Source of the DNA: Archangium violaceum
Lineage (GTDB): Bacteria; Myxococcota; Myxococcia; Myxococcales; Myxococcaceae
Reading direction: 5' to 3'
DNA length: 64,000 bases
Assembly (NCBI RefSeq): GCF_016887565.1
Contig: NZ_CP069396.1
Location: 5,004,001 to 5,068,000, forward strand
A program made the translations under genes and the position numbers. Positions 43,809 through 52,139 of this stretch are shown in pieces. A model generated the notes under the pieces. It worked only from the letters and a program-made list of their open reading frames with translations, had not been told where the DNA came from and did not search any database. Every line of letters starts with the position of its first letter. The stretch's first letter is position 1.

Positions 43809-44135
43809 ATGGCGAATACGGTCATTGGTTCGAGCATTGTCATCGACGGTGAGATCTCCGGCGACGAGGATCTGGTCATCCAGGGGACGGTGAAGGGGAA
43901 GATCTCCTTGAAGGAGAGCCTCTACGTCGAGGGCAGCGGCGTCGTCGAGGCGGACATCGAGACGCAGAACGTCGAGATCGCCGGCCGCGTCACGGGCAAC
44001 ATCGCGGCCACCGACAAGGTGGAGCTGAAGACGGACTGCCGCGTGGTGGGTGACATCAAGGCCCCGCGCATCCTCATCGCCGACGGCGCCTCCTTCAAGG
44101 GCAACGTCGACATGGACATCCCGAAGGAGCGTTGA
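43809..44135 (+). CDS. bacO: Bactofilin BacO
   Basis: A 108-residue bactofilin made almost entirely of beta-helix rungs (GSSIVIDGEISGDEDLVIQG, GSGVVEADIETQNVEIAGRV, DGASFKGNVDMDI), with short tails. The ATG is preceded by GGAGGGG. It lies 48 bp after bacN and 3 bp before bacP, so the three are co-transcribed and would co-assemble. Identity follows from position: second of three bactofilins before padC. Confidence 0.85.
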   Translation: MANTVIGSSIVIDGEISGDEDLVIQGTVKGKISLKESLYVEGSGVVEADIETQNVEIAGRVTGNIAATDKVELKTDCRVVGDIKAPRILIADGASFKGNVDMDIPKER

Positions 44136-44138
44136 TCC

Positions 44139-44852
44139 TTGGCCACCGCGAAGGAACTGGCCCCAGGGGCCTCCGTCAACAACACCGTGGTGGGTCAGTC
44201 CATCCTCATCAGCGGCAAGCTGACGGGTGACGAGGATCTGACCGTGCGCGGCCGCGTGGAGGGTGAGCTCACGCTGAGCCGCACCCTCATCGTGGAGCCC
44301 ACGGGCGTGGTGAAGGCGAACGTGGCGGTGAGGAATGCCATCGTCAGCGGCGTGGTGGTGGGCAACATCAACGCCACCGAGAGCGTGGAGCTCACCCGCG
44401 AGGGCCGCATGGTGGGCGACATCCACGCCCCGCGCGTCATCATCGTCGATGGTGCGAGCTTCCGCGGTCGCGTGGACATGGGCGAGGTGGAGCCGGGCCG
44501 CGTGCCCGCGGATCGTCCGGCGCTGCCGCGTCCGACCACCGTGCGTCCCGCCGTGCGCCCGGGCACCAACGTGCCCGCCCGTCCGGCGCTGCCCGGTGCG
44601 CGTCCCACGACGCCCGCCGCCGCTGCTCCGGCCCGTCCGGCCGCCGCGGCGCCCGCCGCTCGTCCGACGCCGCCGCCCGCTCCGGGGGCCACCGCGGCTG
44701 CTCGTCCGGCACCGCCCGCGCCGCCCGCCTCCAGGGCCGCCGAGCCGCCTGCCCGGCCCGAGCCTCCACGGCCGCCGGCCGCCGCGCCAGTCCCGCCGAC
44801 CGTGGCGGAGGCGGCCAGGAAGAAGGTCGTCGTGAAGAAGAAGGGCCGTTAA
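44139..44852 (+). CDS. bacP: Bactofilin BacP with Pro/Ala-rich tail
   Basis: A 237-residue protein starting at TTG, with AAGGAG 9 bases upstream inside the end of bacO. Residues about 10-115 are the bactofilin beta-helix (GQSILISGKLTGDEDLTVRG, VSGVVVGNINATESVELT). Residues about 125-225 form a long Pro/Ala/Arg-rich disordered tail, and the end is basic (KKVVVKKKGR). In M. xanthus BacP has its own role in placing the type IV pilus motors with the GTPase SofG. The tail is probably the partner-binding part. Confidence 0.85.
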   Translation: MATAKELAPGASVNNTVVGQSILISGKLTGDEDLTVRGRVEGELTLSRTLIVEPTGVVKANVAVRNAIVSGVVVGNINATESVELTREGRMVGDIHAPRVIIVDGASFRGRVDMGEVEPGRVPADRPALPRPTTVRPAVRPGTNVPARPALPGARPTTPAAAAPARPAAAAPAARPTPPPAPGATAAARPAPPAPPASRAAEPPARPEPPRPPAAAPVPPTVAEAARKKVVVKKKGR

Positions 44853-44924
44853 AGCGTTGGGGTGGTTCCGTCGCGCCGCCGCACCGCCGTCGCGGCGCTA
44901 CGACGGGCCGATCCAGGGGTGCCG

Positions 44925-45761
44925 ATGAACGCCATGAGCGCCGAGAACAGAATCGACGAGGTGGACGCGAAGCCGAGCACCCCGGCGGAGGAGTCGCCCG
45001 GGGCGACCTCTCCCGAGTCGGCCGCGTCCGAGTCCGCCGCCTCTCCTTCCGAGCAGGAGGGGGCGGCGCAGGCTTCCGCGGGTGAGGGGACGTCCGGAGC
45101 AGAGCCACCCTCCGGGACTCCCGCCGAGGTCGTGGAGGCCGTCGCGCCACGCCGCCGCGGGCACGTGGCTCCCGCCCACATCCCGCTGGAGCGGATCGAC
45201 GAGGACACCACCTTCCAGATCCGCCCCGTGGGGGACCTGTCCGCGCTGGCCACCGACCTGGCCCGGCTGGGGCAGCTCTTCCCCGTGGACGTGCGCTTCA
45301 AGCCGCCCGATCGCTTCCAGGTCATCTCCGGCTTCCGCCGGGTGGCGGCGCTGCGCTTCCTCAAGAGGGATCGCGTGCTGGCCCGCCTGCACACGGATCT
45401 GTCGGACGAGGACGCGCTGCTGATGGCGCTCGCCTCGGCCATCCATGCCTCGCCGGTGAGCCGGGAGGAGCTGGAGGCCAAGCGGACGCAGCTCGAGGCC
45501 GAGGGGCGGCTGACGCCCATCGCCCGGGACATGTTCGAGAAGGCGCTGGCCGACGACGAGTCGCTGGCGCCAGAGACGGTGGAAGAGGAGGTCGACGCGG
45601 ACGAGCTGGCCGCGGAGGCCACCCAGCGGCTGGTGGATCTCAACCAGGATCTGGCGCTGCTGGCGGACGTGTTCGCCGACCTCGACGAGACGCGGAAGCA
45701 GGAGCTGCTCACGCAGCTGCGCTACTCCTCGGATCTCGTGGCCTGGCTGGAGAGTTTGTGA
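44925..45761 (+). CDS. padC: PadC, ParB-like adaptor of bactofilin filaments
   Basis: A 278-residue protein. The first 80 residues are acidic and disordered. Then comes a ParB/Srx-type domain starting at [20 protein letters not shown] with the nucleotide motif [11 protein letters not shown], followed by a helical region ([39 protein letters not shown]). In M. xanthus PadC recruits ParA to the BacNOP filaments and its ParB-like domain binds CTP. There is no DNA-binding helix-turn-helix like that of ParB. The ATG at 44925 follows AGGGG; a second ATG at 44934 is possible. It directly follows bacP and abuts pyrE. Confidence 0.88.
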   Translation: MNAMSAENRIDEVDAKPSTPAEESPGATSPESAASESAASPSEQEGAAQASAGEGTSGAEPPSGTPAEVVEAVAPRRRGHVAPAHIPLERIDEDTTFQIRPVGDLSALATDLARLGQLFPVDVRFKPPDRFQVISGFRRVAALRFLKRDRVLARLHTDLSDEDALLMALASAIHASPVSREELEAKRTQLEAEGRLTPIARDMFEKALADDESLAPETVEEEVDADELAAEATQRLVDLNQDLALLADVFADLDETRKQELLTQLRYSSDLVAWLESL

Positions 45762-46328
45762 ATGGTGGACACGCTCGCGCGTGACAGGGCCCGCCTGCTG
45801 GAGCTGCTCACCGAGCGCTCCTTCGAGCGGCGCAAGGTCGTTCTCTCGTCCGGCAAGGAGTCGGACTTCTACATCGACTGCAAGCGCACGGCGCTGCTGG
45901 CCGAGGGGCACTTCCTCATCGGCCGGCTGCTGCTGGACGCCGTGCGCCGGGAGGCCTCGGAGGCCGTGGCGGTGGGAGGGCTCACGCTGGGGGCGGACCC
46001 GCTCGCCTCGGCCGTCAGCCTCTCCAGCTACCTGGCGTGCACGCCGGTGCATGCCTTCATCGTCCGCAAGGAGCCCAAGGGGCACGGGACGGGCCAGTGG
46101 ATCGAGGGCATGAAGGCCCTGTCTCCCGGTGCGCCGGTGGCCATCCTGGAGGACGTGGTGACCACGGGAGCGTCCACGCTCAAGGCGATCGAGCGAGCGC
46201 AGCTGGAAGGACTGAGGGTGCTCGGGGCGTTCGCGCTGGTGGACCGACTGGAGGGTGGTCGCGAGGCGGTCGAGGCCGCCGGACACCGGCTCTTCACCCT
46301 GTACACCCGCAAGGACTTCATTCCATGA
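45762..46328 (+). CDS. pyrE: Orotate phosphoribosyltransferase
   Basis: A 188-residue enzyme that makes orotidine 5'-phosphate from orotate and PRPP in pyrimidine synthesis. The PRPP-binding loop is VAILEDVVTTGAST (about 127-140), and the N-terminal FYIDCKRTALLAEG and VGGLTLGADPLASA are typical of PyrE. The length is near the usual 180-215. Its ATG abuts the padC stop and its stop overlaps the next ATG (ATGA), so it is co-translated with both neighbours. The enzyme is cytoplasmic and normally a dimer. Confidence 0.92.
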   Translation: MVDTLARDRARLLELLTERSFERRKVVLSSGKESDFYIDCKRTALLAEGHFLIGRLLLDAVRREASEAVAVGGLTLGADPLASAVSLSSYLACTPVHAFIVRKEPKGHGTGQWIEGMKALSPGAPVAILEDVVTTGASTLKAIERAQLEGLRVLGAFALVDRLEGGREAVEAAGHRLFTLYTRKDFIP

Positions 46329-46954
46329 AGATGCAGTTGCGGCTCGGGGCGTTGCTGTTGGCGCTCACGGGCTGTGTCTCCACGCCTCCCACGCTGGGAG
46401 ACCCCGCTCCCGCGCTCAAGGACGAGCGGGAGGAGCTCGCCTACCAGCAGGTGCTGGAGCGGTACACGGCTCGCGATGAGCTCTACAGCGGCTTCGACAC
46501 CGTGCTCTTCGCCGCGGCCACCCTGCAGACGGAGAGCTTCCGCCAGGCCCGCCTCCAGCGCACGGGCACCTTCAAGGCGCTGCCGCAGGAGCGCGTGCGG
46601 GAGCTGCTCACGCAGGAGATGGCGGAGGCGGTGAAGACGCACGAGTTCTTCCTCGGCGTCCACGTCTACAACTACCGCTACGAGGACTTCGATCGGCCCT
46701 CGTCCATCTGGAACGTGGTGCTGGTGACGCCGGAGGGTGAGGTGCGGCCCGTCAGCGTGGAGCGCCTGGGACGGGCGGACCAGGAGATGCGGGCCTTCTA
46801 CCCGTACCTGGGCACCTTCTGGGTGGGCTACCGCCTGCGCTTCCCCACCACGTTCCCCGACGGCAAGCCCGTCATCCTCCCGAACACCGAGCGCGTGGTG
46901 CTGCGCATGGCCTCCGCGCTCGGCAAGGTGGAGATGCGGGTGCACGCGCACTGA
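46325..46954 (+). CDS. Lipoprotein of unknown function
   Basis: A 209-residue lipoprotein: signal MKMQLRLGALLLALTGC with lipidated Cys in LTGC. The mature part is helical at first (REELAYQQVLERYTARDELY), then has beta segments (FFLGVHVYNYRYEDFDRPSS, IWNVVLVTPEGEVRPVSVER) and ends RVVLRMASALGKVEMRV. I do not recognise the family. It overlaps pyrE by four bases and ends the bacN-to-lipoprotein operon at a hairpin shared with the convergent LOG gene. Confidence 0.72.
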   Translation: MKMQLRLGALLLALTGCVSTPPTLGDPAPALKDEREELAYQQVLERYTARDELYSGFDTVLFAAATLQTESFRQARLQRTGTFKALPQERVRELLTQEMAEAVKTHEFFLGVHVYNYRYEDFDRPSSIWNVVLVTPEGEVRPVSVERLGRADQEMRAFYPYLGTFWVGYRLRFPTTFPDGKPVILPNTERVVLRMASALGKVEMRVHAH

Positions 46955-46973
46955 CGCGCACCCGGTGCGTCAG
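46951..46973. terminator. Bidirectional hairpin between convergent genes
   Basis: CTGACGC at 46951-46957 pairs with GCGTCAG at 46967-46973. It covers the stop codons of both the lipoprotein gene and the LOG gene. No T-run is present. It probably helps end both transcripts. Confidence 0.45.
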
Positions 46974-47563
46974 GTCTGATCCGGCCGCAGCAGCTGCTTG
47001 TCCGGAGCGAGCGGCTGCCCGGCCTTCTGGAGCACATCCAGAAGCGCGGCTGGCGAGGCCTCGCAGGCGAAGGGCTGGGCGCGCGTCTCGGGGATGAAGC
47101 CTTCGTCCACCGCGCGCCTCATCAGCGCCAGCAGCGGCCCGTAGAAGTCCGCCACGTTCAGCAGGCCGATGGGCTTGTGGTGGATGCCGAGCTGGGCCCA
47201 GGTGGTGATTTCGAAGAGCTCCTCGAAGGTGCCCACGCCGCCGGGCATGGCGATGAAGGCATCCGCGCGCGAGGCCATCATCGCCTTGCGCGCGTGCATG
47301 GAGTCCACCATGTGCAGCTCGGTGAGGCCCCGGTGGGCGATCTCCCTGTCCCCCAGCACGTGGGGCAGCACGCCCACCACCTTGCCGCCTCCGGCGAGCA
47401 CCGCGTCCGCCATGGCGCCCATCAACCCCACGCTGGTGCCTCCGTAGACGAGGGTGAACCCCCGCCGGGCGAGCTCCGCGCCCAGGGCCCTGGCCCCCTC
47501 GAGGTAGTCAGGACGGGCTCCCATGCGCGAGCCACAGAAGACGCAGACCGATTGGATGCTCAT
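46970..47563 (-). CDS. LOG-family nucleoside 5'-monophosphate phosphoribohydrolase
   Basis: A 197-residue Rossmann protein. It begins VCVFCGSRMGARPDYLEGAR, then LVYGGTSVGLMGAMADAVL. It has the signature PGGVGTFEE (PGGxGTxxE) of LOG-type enzymes, which release ribose 5-phosphate from nucleoside monophosphates, including cytokinin precursors. In bacteria it may act in nucleotide salvage or housecleaning. The ATG directly abuts the rhomboid stop, so it is translated from the nadB-rhomboid transcript. Confidence 0.88.
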   Translation of the reverse strand: MSIQSVCVFCGSRMGARPDYLEGARALGAELARRGFTLVYGGTSVGLMGAMADAVLAGGGKVVGVLPHVLGDREIAHRGLTELHMVDSMHARKAMMASRADAFIAMPGGVGTFEELFEITTWAQLGIHHKPIGLLNVADFYGPLLALMRRAVDEGFIPETRAQPFACEASPAALLDVLQKAGQPLAPDKQLLRPDQT

Positions 47564-48304
47564 CTAAGGTACTCCCCTGAAACGTTCCGGATTGGCGGCG
47601 ATGTAGACCACCGCCACGGTGATGGCGAGGAGCAACGGCGCGGCGCGGACGAAGACCCGGGAGCCCATGCGCAGGGCGAGGCCCATGGGCAGGCCGAAGA
47701 GGAAGCCTCCGAGGTGCGCGGCCCAGCTCACTCCCGGCAGGAGGCTGATGACCAGCACCTGGGCCAGCCAGAACATGAGGCTGCGGCGGAACTCGCGCGT
47801 GGCGATGAGGAGCATGGCGCCGCCCCAGCCGAGGATCATCCCCGAGGCCCCCACGGTGGGCACGTTGAAGTTGAAGAGCAGGGCGAAGGCGGACGCGCCC
47901 AGCGCGGTGGCCAGGGAGATGACCAGGAACCGCCCGCTGCCGATGCCCCGCTCCAGGGGCATGCCCAGCGAGTACACCACCGACATGTTGAAGCCCAGGT
48001 GGAGCAGGCCACCGTGCACGAAGACGCAGGAGAGCGTGCGCCAGAACTGGCCCATCTGGACGAACGGCCCGTAGAGGGCGGCCCACTGGAAGACGGGGCC
48101 CCTTGCTCCGACGAGGAGCGCGCCCTTCTCCGGGCTCAGCAAGGCATCCAGCAGGTACAGGGCCACCGAGCCCACGAGGACGGCCGTGCATACGGGAGGC
48201 CACGGCTGGCGCACGGGCGGGGTGGGGGACTCGGTGGGCCGCTCGGGACCGGGAGCTCCCGCGGGCTCCCACGTGTCACGTGGCTCGTCGTTGGGGGCGC
48301 TCAT
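47564..48304 (-). CDS. Rhomboid-family intramembrane serine protease
   Basis: A 246-residue protein starting at MSAPNDEPRD; an ATG at 48322 would overlap nadB. After a Pro-rich cytoplasmic tail come six or seven hydrophobic segments. The catalytic serine is in VGASGM (GxSx) and the His in AAHLGGFLFG; FVHGGLLHLGFNMSVVYSLG is the conserved loop and HxxxN region. It would cleave transmembrane helices of other proteins in the inner membrane. It is 7 bp downstream of nadB and abuts the LOG gene. Confidence 0.88.
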   Translation of the reverse strand: MSAPNDEPRDTWEPAGAPGPERPTESPTPPVRQPWPPVCTAVLVGSVALYLLDALLSPEKGALLVGARGPVFQWAALYGPFVQMGQFWRTLSCVFVHGGLLHLGFNMSVVYSLGMPLERGIGSGRFLVISLATALGASAFALLFNFNVPTVGASGMILGWGGAMLLIATREFRRSLMFWLAQVLVISLLPGVSWAAHLGGFLFGLPMGLALRMGSRVFVRAAPLLLAITVAVVYIAANPERFRGVP

Positions 48305-48311
48305 CCGGTGG

Positions 48312-49901
48312 TCAGATCTCACGGCGGACGACGGTGTCGCGCTTCCAGTGGTGGTCGTCCGTGTTGGGGTAGTCCAGCGTGAAGTGCAGGCCGCGGCTCT
48401 CCTTGCGCCGGCTGGCGCAGTCCACGATGAGGGTGGCCACCTCGCAGATGTTGCGCAACTCGATCACGTCGCGCGTCACCTTGAAGCGCCAGTAGTAGTC
48501 GCGGATCTCCTCGCGCAGCAGCTCCAACCGGCGGCGCGCCCGCATCAGCCGCTTGTCCGTGCGGACGATGCCCACGTAGTTCCACATCAACCGGCGGATC
48601 TCATCCCAGTTGTGGGTGACGACCACGCTCTCGTCCGAGGCCACCGCGCTGCCCTCGTCCCAGGCGGGTGGCTCGTCATGGTGCTTGCCGTTCGCACGCG
48701 CCTCCTCGGCACACACCGCGGCGGCCCGGTGGCCGAAGACGAGCCCCTCCAGCAGCGAGTTGGAGGCGAGCCGGTTGGCCCCGTGCAGGCCGGTGTGGGA
48801 CACCTCGCCGATGGCGTAGAGGCCCGGCACGCTGGTGCGCCCGTACAGGTCCGTCACCACGCCGCCGCACATGTAGTGGGCCGCGGGCACCACGGGGATG
48901 GGCTGCACGGCCATGTCGATGTTGAAGGCCTTGCACGTGGCGTAGATGTTGGGGAAGCGCTCCATGAGGAAGGCGCGTCCCAGGTGCGTCATGTCCAGGT
49001 GGACGCAGTCATCACCGGTGCGCTTGAGCTCGGCGTCGATGGCGCGCGCCACCACGTCGCGCGGGGCCAGCTCGGCCAGCCGGTGGTAGCGGTCCATGAA
49101 CTGCTGGCCGTTGCGCAGCCGCAGCTTGCCGCCCTCGCCGCGCAGGGCCTCGCTGATGAGGAAGCTCTTGGCCTCCGGGTGGTACAGGCAGGTGGGGTGG
49201 AACTGGTAGAACTCCATGTTCGCCACCTCCGCGCCCGCCCGGTACGCCATGGCCACGCCGTCGCCCGTCGCCACGTCCGGGTTGGAGGTGTAGAGGTACA
49301 CCTTGCCCGCTCCGCCGGTGGCCAGCACCGTCACCTTCCCCAGGAAGCGATCGATGCTCCCCGAGGGCATGAGCGCGTACACCCCCAGGCACCGCCCGGG
49401 CGCACCCGGCACCGGCCGCCGATCGAGGATGAGGTCGATCGCCGAGGTGTTGGGGAAGAAGGTGATGTTGGGCTGCTCGTCGCAGGCCTCCAGCAGGGCG
49501 CGCTGCACCTCGCGCCCCGTGATGTCGCCGGAGTGGATGATGCGCCGCTCGGAGTGGCCGCCCTCGCGGGTGAGATCGAACTCGCCGGTGGTGCGGCGGT
49601 TGAAGTCCGCGCCCAGCTGCACCAGCTCGCGGATGCGGTCGGGGCCCTCGCGCACCGTCACCTCCACCGCGTCCAGGTGGTTGAGGCCGGCGCCGGCCTC
49701 CAGGGTGTCCTGGATGTGCGACTCGAACGTGTCGGTGGGGGACAGCACGCTGGCGATGCCGCCCTGGGCGTAGGCGGTGTTGCTCTCGTACCGCTCCCGC
49801 TTGGTGAGGACGGCCACCGTGCCGTGCCTGGCCGCCTGCAGGGCGAACGAGAGGCCCGCCACACCACCACCCAAAACGAGGAAGTCGAACCGATGGGCCA
49901 T
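48312..49901 (-). CDS. nadB: L-aspartate oxidase
   Basis: A 529-residue flavoprotein that oxidises L-aspartate to iminoaspartate, the first step of NAD synthesis. The FAD-binding start is FLVLGGGVAGLSFAL, followed by NTAYAQGGIASVLSPTDTFE, HSERRIIHSGDITGREVQRA, EALRGEGGKLRLRNG and the end-domain LFHTGLHGANRLASNSLLEG-like sequence (VSHTGLHGANRLAS). The length fits the family (about 530-540). It leads the three-gene operon nadB-rhomboid-LOG and is divergent from the lytic transglycosylase gene. No nadA or nadC is nearby. Confidence 0.93.
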   Translation of the reverse strand: MAHRFDFLVLGGGVAGLSFALQAARHGTVAVLTKRERYESNTAYAQGGIASVLSPTDTFESHIQDTLEAGAGLNHLDAVEVTVREGPDRIRELVQLGADFNRRTTGEFDLTREGGHSERRIIHSGDITGREVQRALLEACDEQPNITFFPNTSAIDLILDRRPVPGAPGRCLGVYALMPSGSIDRFLGKVTVLATGGAGKVYLYTSNPDVATGDGVAMAYRAGAEVANMEFYQFHPTCLYHPEAKSFLISEALRGEGGKLRLRNGQQFMDRYHRLAELAPRDVVARAIDAELKRTGDDCVHLDMTHLGRAFLMERFPNIYATCKAFNIDMAVQPIPVVPAAHYMCGGVVTDLYGRTSVPGLYAIGEVSHTGLHGANRLASNSLLEGLVFGHRAAAVCAEEARANGKHHDEPPAWDEGSAVASDESVVVTHNWDEIRRLMWNYVGIVRTDKRLMRARRRLELLREEIRDYYWRFKVTRDVIELRNICEVATLIVDCASRRKESRGLHFTLDYPNTDDHHWKRDTVVRREI

Positions 49902-49988
49902 GTGTCAGAGCCTTAATGGCTGTAAGTGCCGGAAACAAGGCGATTTCTTGAGGACTTTCGGGCGGGGATCTAAGGTTGAGGGGCCGAT

Positions 49989-50678
49989 ATGCGAGCCATT
50001 CCCGTCCTGCTGCTGACCGTGCTGCTGCTTGCCCCCCTGGGCGCCCATGCGTCCGAGGGCATCTACAGGTACGTGGAGAAGGATGGAACGATCGTCTACA
50101 CGAACGTGCCACCCCCCGGCTCGAAGAAGGCGAACAAGCTCAAGGGCACCTTCTCCGAGGCGCCCGCGCCCACCGCCCCCGTGAGGGGCCGGGCGCGCAC
50201 CCCGGAGGAGCTCGAGCCGCACATCGTCCAGGCCGCCACGCGCTACCGCATCCCCACCGCCCTGGTGCGGGCCATCATGCACGCGGAGAGCAACTTCAAC
50301 GTCAACGCGCTCTCGCCCAAGGGGGCCAGCGGCCTGATGCAGCTGATGCCCGGGACGGCCTCGGAGATGTACGTGAAGGACATCTTCGACAGCCGGGACA
50401 ACATCGAGGGTGGGGTGCGCTACCTGCGGGTGCTGGCCAACATCTACAACGGGGACATGGTGAAGATGGTGGCCGCGTACAACGCGGGCCCGGATGCCGT
50501 GCGCAAGTACGGTGGAAAGGTGCCGCCGTACCCGGAGACGCAGGCCTACGTGCGCAAGGTGCTCCAGCTCTACTTCCATTACAAAGAGCGCGAAGGGCTC
50601 ACGAAGAACGAGCCTCGCGGGACGGATCCGGATGGCGACGACGCGCGTGACGGGGCGGGGGCAGAAGAGCCCCGTTGA
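49989..50678 (+). CDS. Lytic transglycosylase (SLT) with DUF4124 domain
   Basis: A 229-residue periplasmic enzyme with the signal peptide MRAIPVLLLTVLLLAPLGAHA. Residues about 23-50 form a DUF4124-like strand (IYRYVEKDGTIVYTNVPPPG). The SLT domain follows: HAESNFNVNALSPKGASGLM (catalytic Glu100), LMQLMPGTA, NIEGGVRYL and VAAYNAGPDAVRKYGG. It cleaves peptidoglycan glycan strands to 1,6-anhydro ends. The last 47 bases overlap the start of the TPR-AIM24 gene, so the two are coupled. Confidence 0.92.
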   Translation: MRAIPVLLLTVLLLAPLGAHASEGIYRYVEKDGTIVYTNVPPPGSKKANKLKGTFSEAPAPTAPVRGRARTPEELEPHIVQAATRYRIPTALVRAIMHAESNFNVNALSPKGASGLMQLMPGTASEMYVKDIFDSRDNIEGGVRYLRVLANIYNGDMVKMVAAYNAGPDAVRKYGGKVPPYPETQAYVRKVLQLYFHYKEREGLTKNEPRGTDPDGDDARDGAGAEEPR

Positions 50679-52128
50679 CGAGGAGTTCCTGAAGCAGCTC
50701 TACCAGGGTGGAGAGCTGCTGGCGCAGGGCAGGGTCACCGAGGCCCGGCAGTTGCTGGAGCGGGCCCATCAGCTCCAACCGAGGAACGAGAAGGGCCGCA
50801 ACCTGCTCGGGCTGGCCTACTTCAAGCTGGGCCTGTTCGACAGGGCCGCCGAGCTCTACGAGGCGCTGGTGCGCGACAACCCGGTGGACGCCACGCTGCG
50901 CGTCAACCTGGGGTTGGTGTACCTGAAGACCAACGCCCTGCAGCGCGCCATGCGCGAGTTCGAGGCCGCGACGGACCTGCAGCCGGACCACAAGAAGGCG
51001 CACAACTACCTGGGCCTGGCGCTGGCGCAGGCCGGGGAGTACGGGCGCGCCCGGGAGCACTTCGTCAAGGCCGGCAGCGACGTGATGGTGGAGAAGATGG
51101 CCAGGGCCATCGCGGGGGAGAAGTTCGCCCGGCCGTCGAGGCTCTCGCTGACCGCGGTTCCAGCGGTCGCGCCCACCGCCGCCGCGCGTCCGGCCGCCGT
51201 TCCCGCCGAGGGGGAGTGGGGCGCCCAGTTCGGTCTGGACGAGTCCAATTCCGCCGTGACGCCGCCCCCGGCGGACCCGGAGAACACGGAGGAGATGCGC
51301 TTCGCCGATGACGAGGGGCCGGGTGCCCTCGCGGCGAGCCAGGGCGCGTCCGGCGAGGTCGAGGCGGAGACGGAAGCGGCCTTCGCGGAGACGTCCGCGG
51401 CGGTGGAGACGAGCGAGCCGCTGCCGCAGACGCTGGAGGGGGCCACCCCCGAGCTGCCGTCGAAGGTGAGCTTCCGGCCGGGCGCGGACGTGCCGGTGCT
51501 GGCGGAGCTGGCTCCGGCGGTGGCGCTGGCGGGGGCGAGCCCGTCCAGCCCCTTCCGGGTGGGCAATGGCAGCTTCTCCGCGCGCGTGGACGGCGAGCTG
51601 CTCACGCGGCTGGAGGGGCTGGTGGCCTTCAGCGGGCAGCTCGGGTTCCAGCCGGAGATGAAGCGCTTCCGGGGCCTTCCCACGGAGGAGACCTTCGGCG
51701 AGGGAGCGGGACAGCTGGTGCGCGTCAGCGGCTCGGGCGTGCTCTTCATCGAGCCGGCGCGGGAGTGCTCCTTCCTGGCGGTGGACGTGGGCGACGAGGG
51801 CGCCTATCTGCGCGAGGAGTGCGTCTTCGCCTTCGAGGAGCCGGTGGCCTTCGAGAATGGCAAGGTGCCCTCGGACGTGGCGCCGGACCTGGGCCTGGTG
51901 CACCTGCGCGGGCAGGGGCGGGTGCTGCTGAGCCTCGCCGGGACGCTGCGCTCGGTGCCCATCGCCGAGGAGGCGCCGGTGACGGTCCCCCTGTCGCACC
52001 TGGTGGGCTGGCGGGGCGGGGTGACTCCCCGGGTGGTGCCGCTGCCGGCGCCTGGGAGCGAGTCGCCTCGGAGCGCCGTGGAACTGAGCGGTGAAGGATT
52101 TGCCCTCATCGCCCTCCCAGTCCGATAG
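50632..52128 (+). CDS. TPR-AIM24 fusion protein
   Basis: A 498-residue protein with no signal peptide. Residues about 18-165 are TPR repeats (EFLKQLYQGGELLAQGRVTE, AMREFEAATDLQPDHKKAHN). A disordered acidic linker follows (about 190-280). The C-terminal 215 residues are an AIM24 (PF01987) beta-barrel: FRVGNGSFSARVDGELLTRL, EGAGQLVRVSGSGVLFIEPA and LVHLRGQGRVLLSLAGTLRS. The mitochondrial AIM24 protein helps organise inner-membrane complexes; in bacteria the role is unclear. The start overlaps the transglycosylase by 47 bases and pgsA follows after 11 bp. Confidence 0.8.
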   Translation: MATTRVTGRGQKSPVDEEFLKQLYQGGELLAQGRVTEARQLLERAHQLQPRNEKGRNLLGLAYFKLGLFDRAAELYEALVRDNPVDATLRVNLGLVYLKTNALQRAMREFEAATDLQPDHKKAHNYLGLALAQAGEYGRAREHFVKAGSDVMVEKMARAIAGEKFARPSRLSLTAVPAVAPTAAARPAAVPAEGEWGAQFGLDESNSAVTPPPADPENTEEMRFADDEGPGALAASQGASGEVEAETEAAFAETSAAVETSEPLPQTLEGATPELPSKVSFRPGADVPVLAELAPAVALAGASPSSPFRVGNGSFSARVDGELLTRLEGLVAFSGQLGFQPEMKRFRGLPTEETFGEGAGQLVRVSGSGVLFIEPARECSFLAVDVGDEGAYLREECVFAFEEPVAFENGKVPSDVAPDLGLVHLRGQGRVLLSLAGTLRSVPIAEEAPVTVPLSHLVGWRGGVTPRVVPLPAPGSESPRSAVELSGEGFALIALPVR

Positions 52129-52139
52129 AAGGCGGCACC

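Noticed and set aside
44500-44850. Pro/Ala-rich repeats as a separate tandem-repeat element
   Set aside because: It is in-frame low-complexity coding DNA of the BacP tail, as expected for GC-rich Pro/Ala codons.
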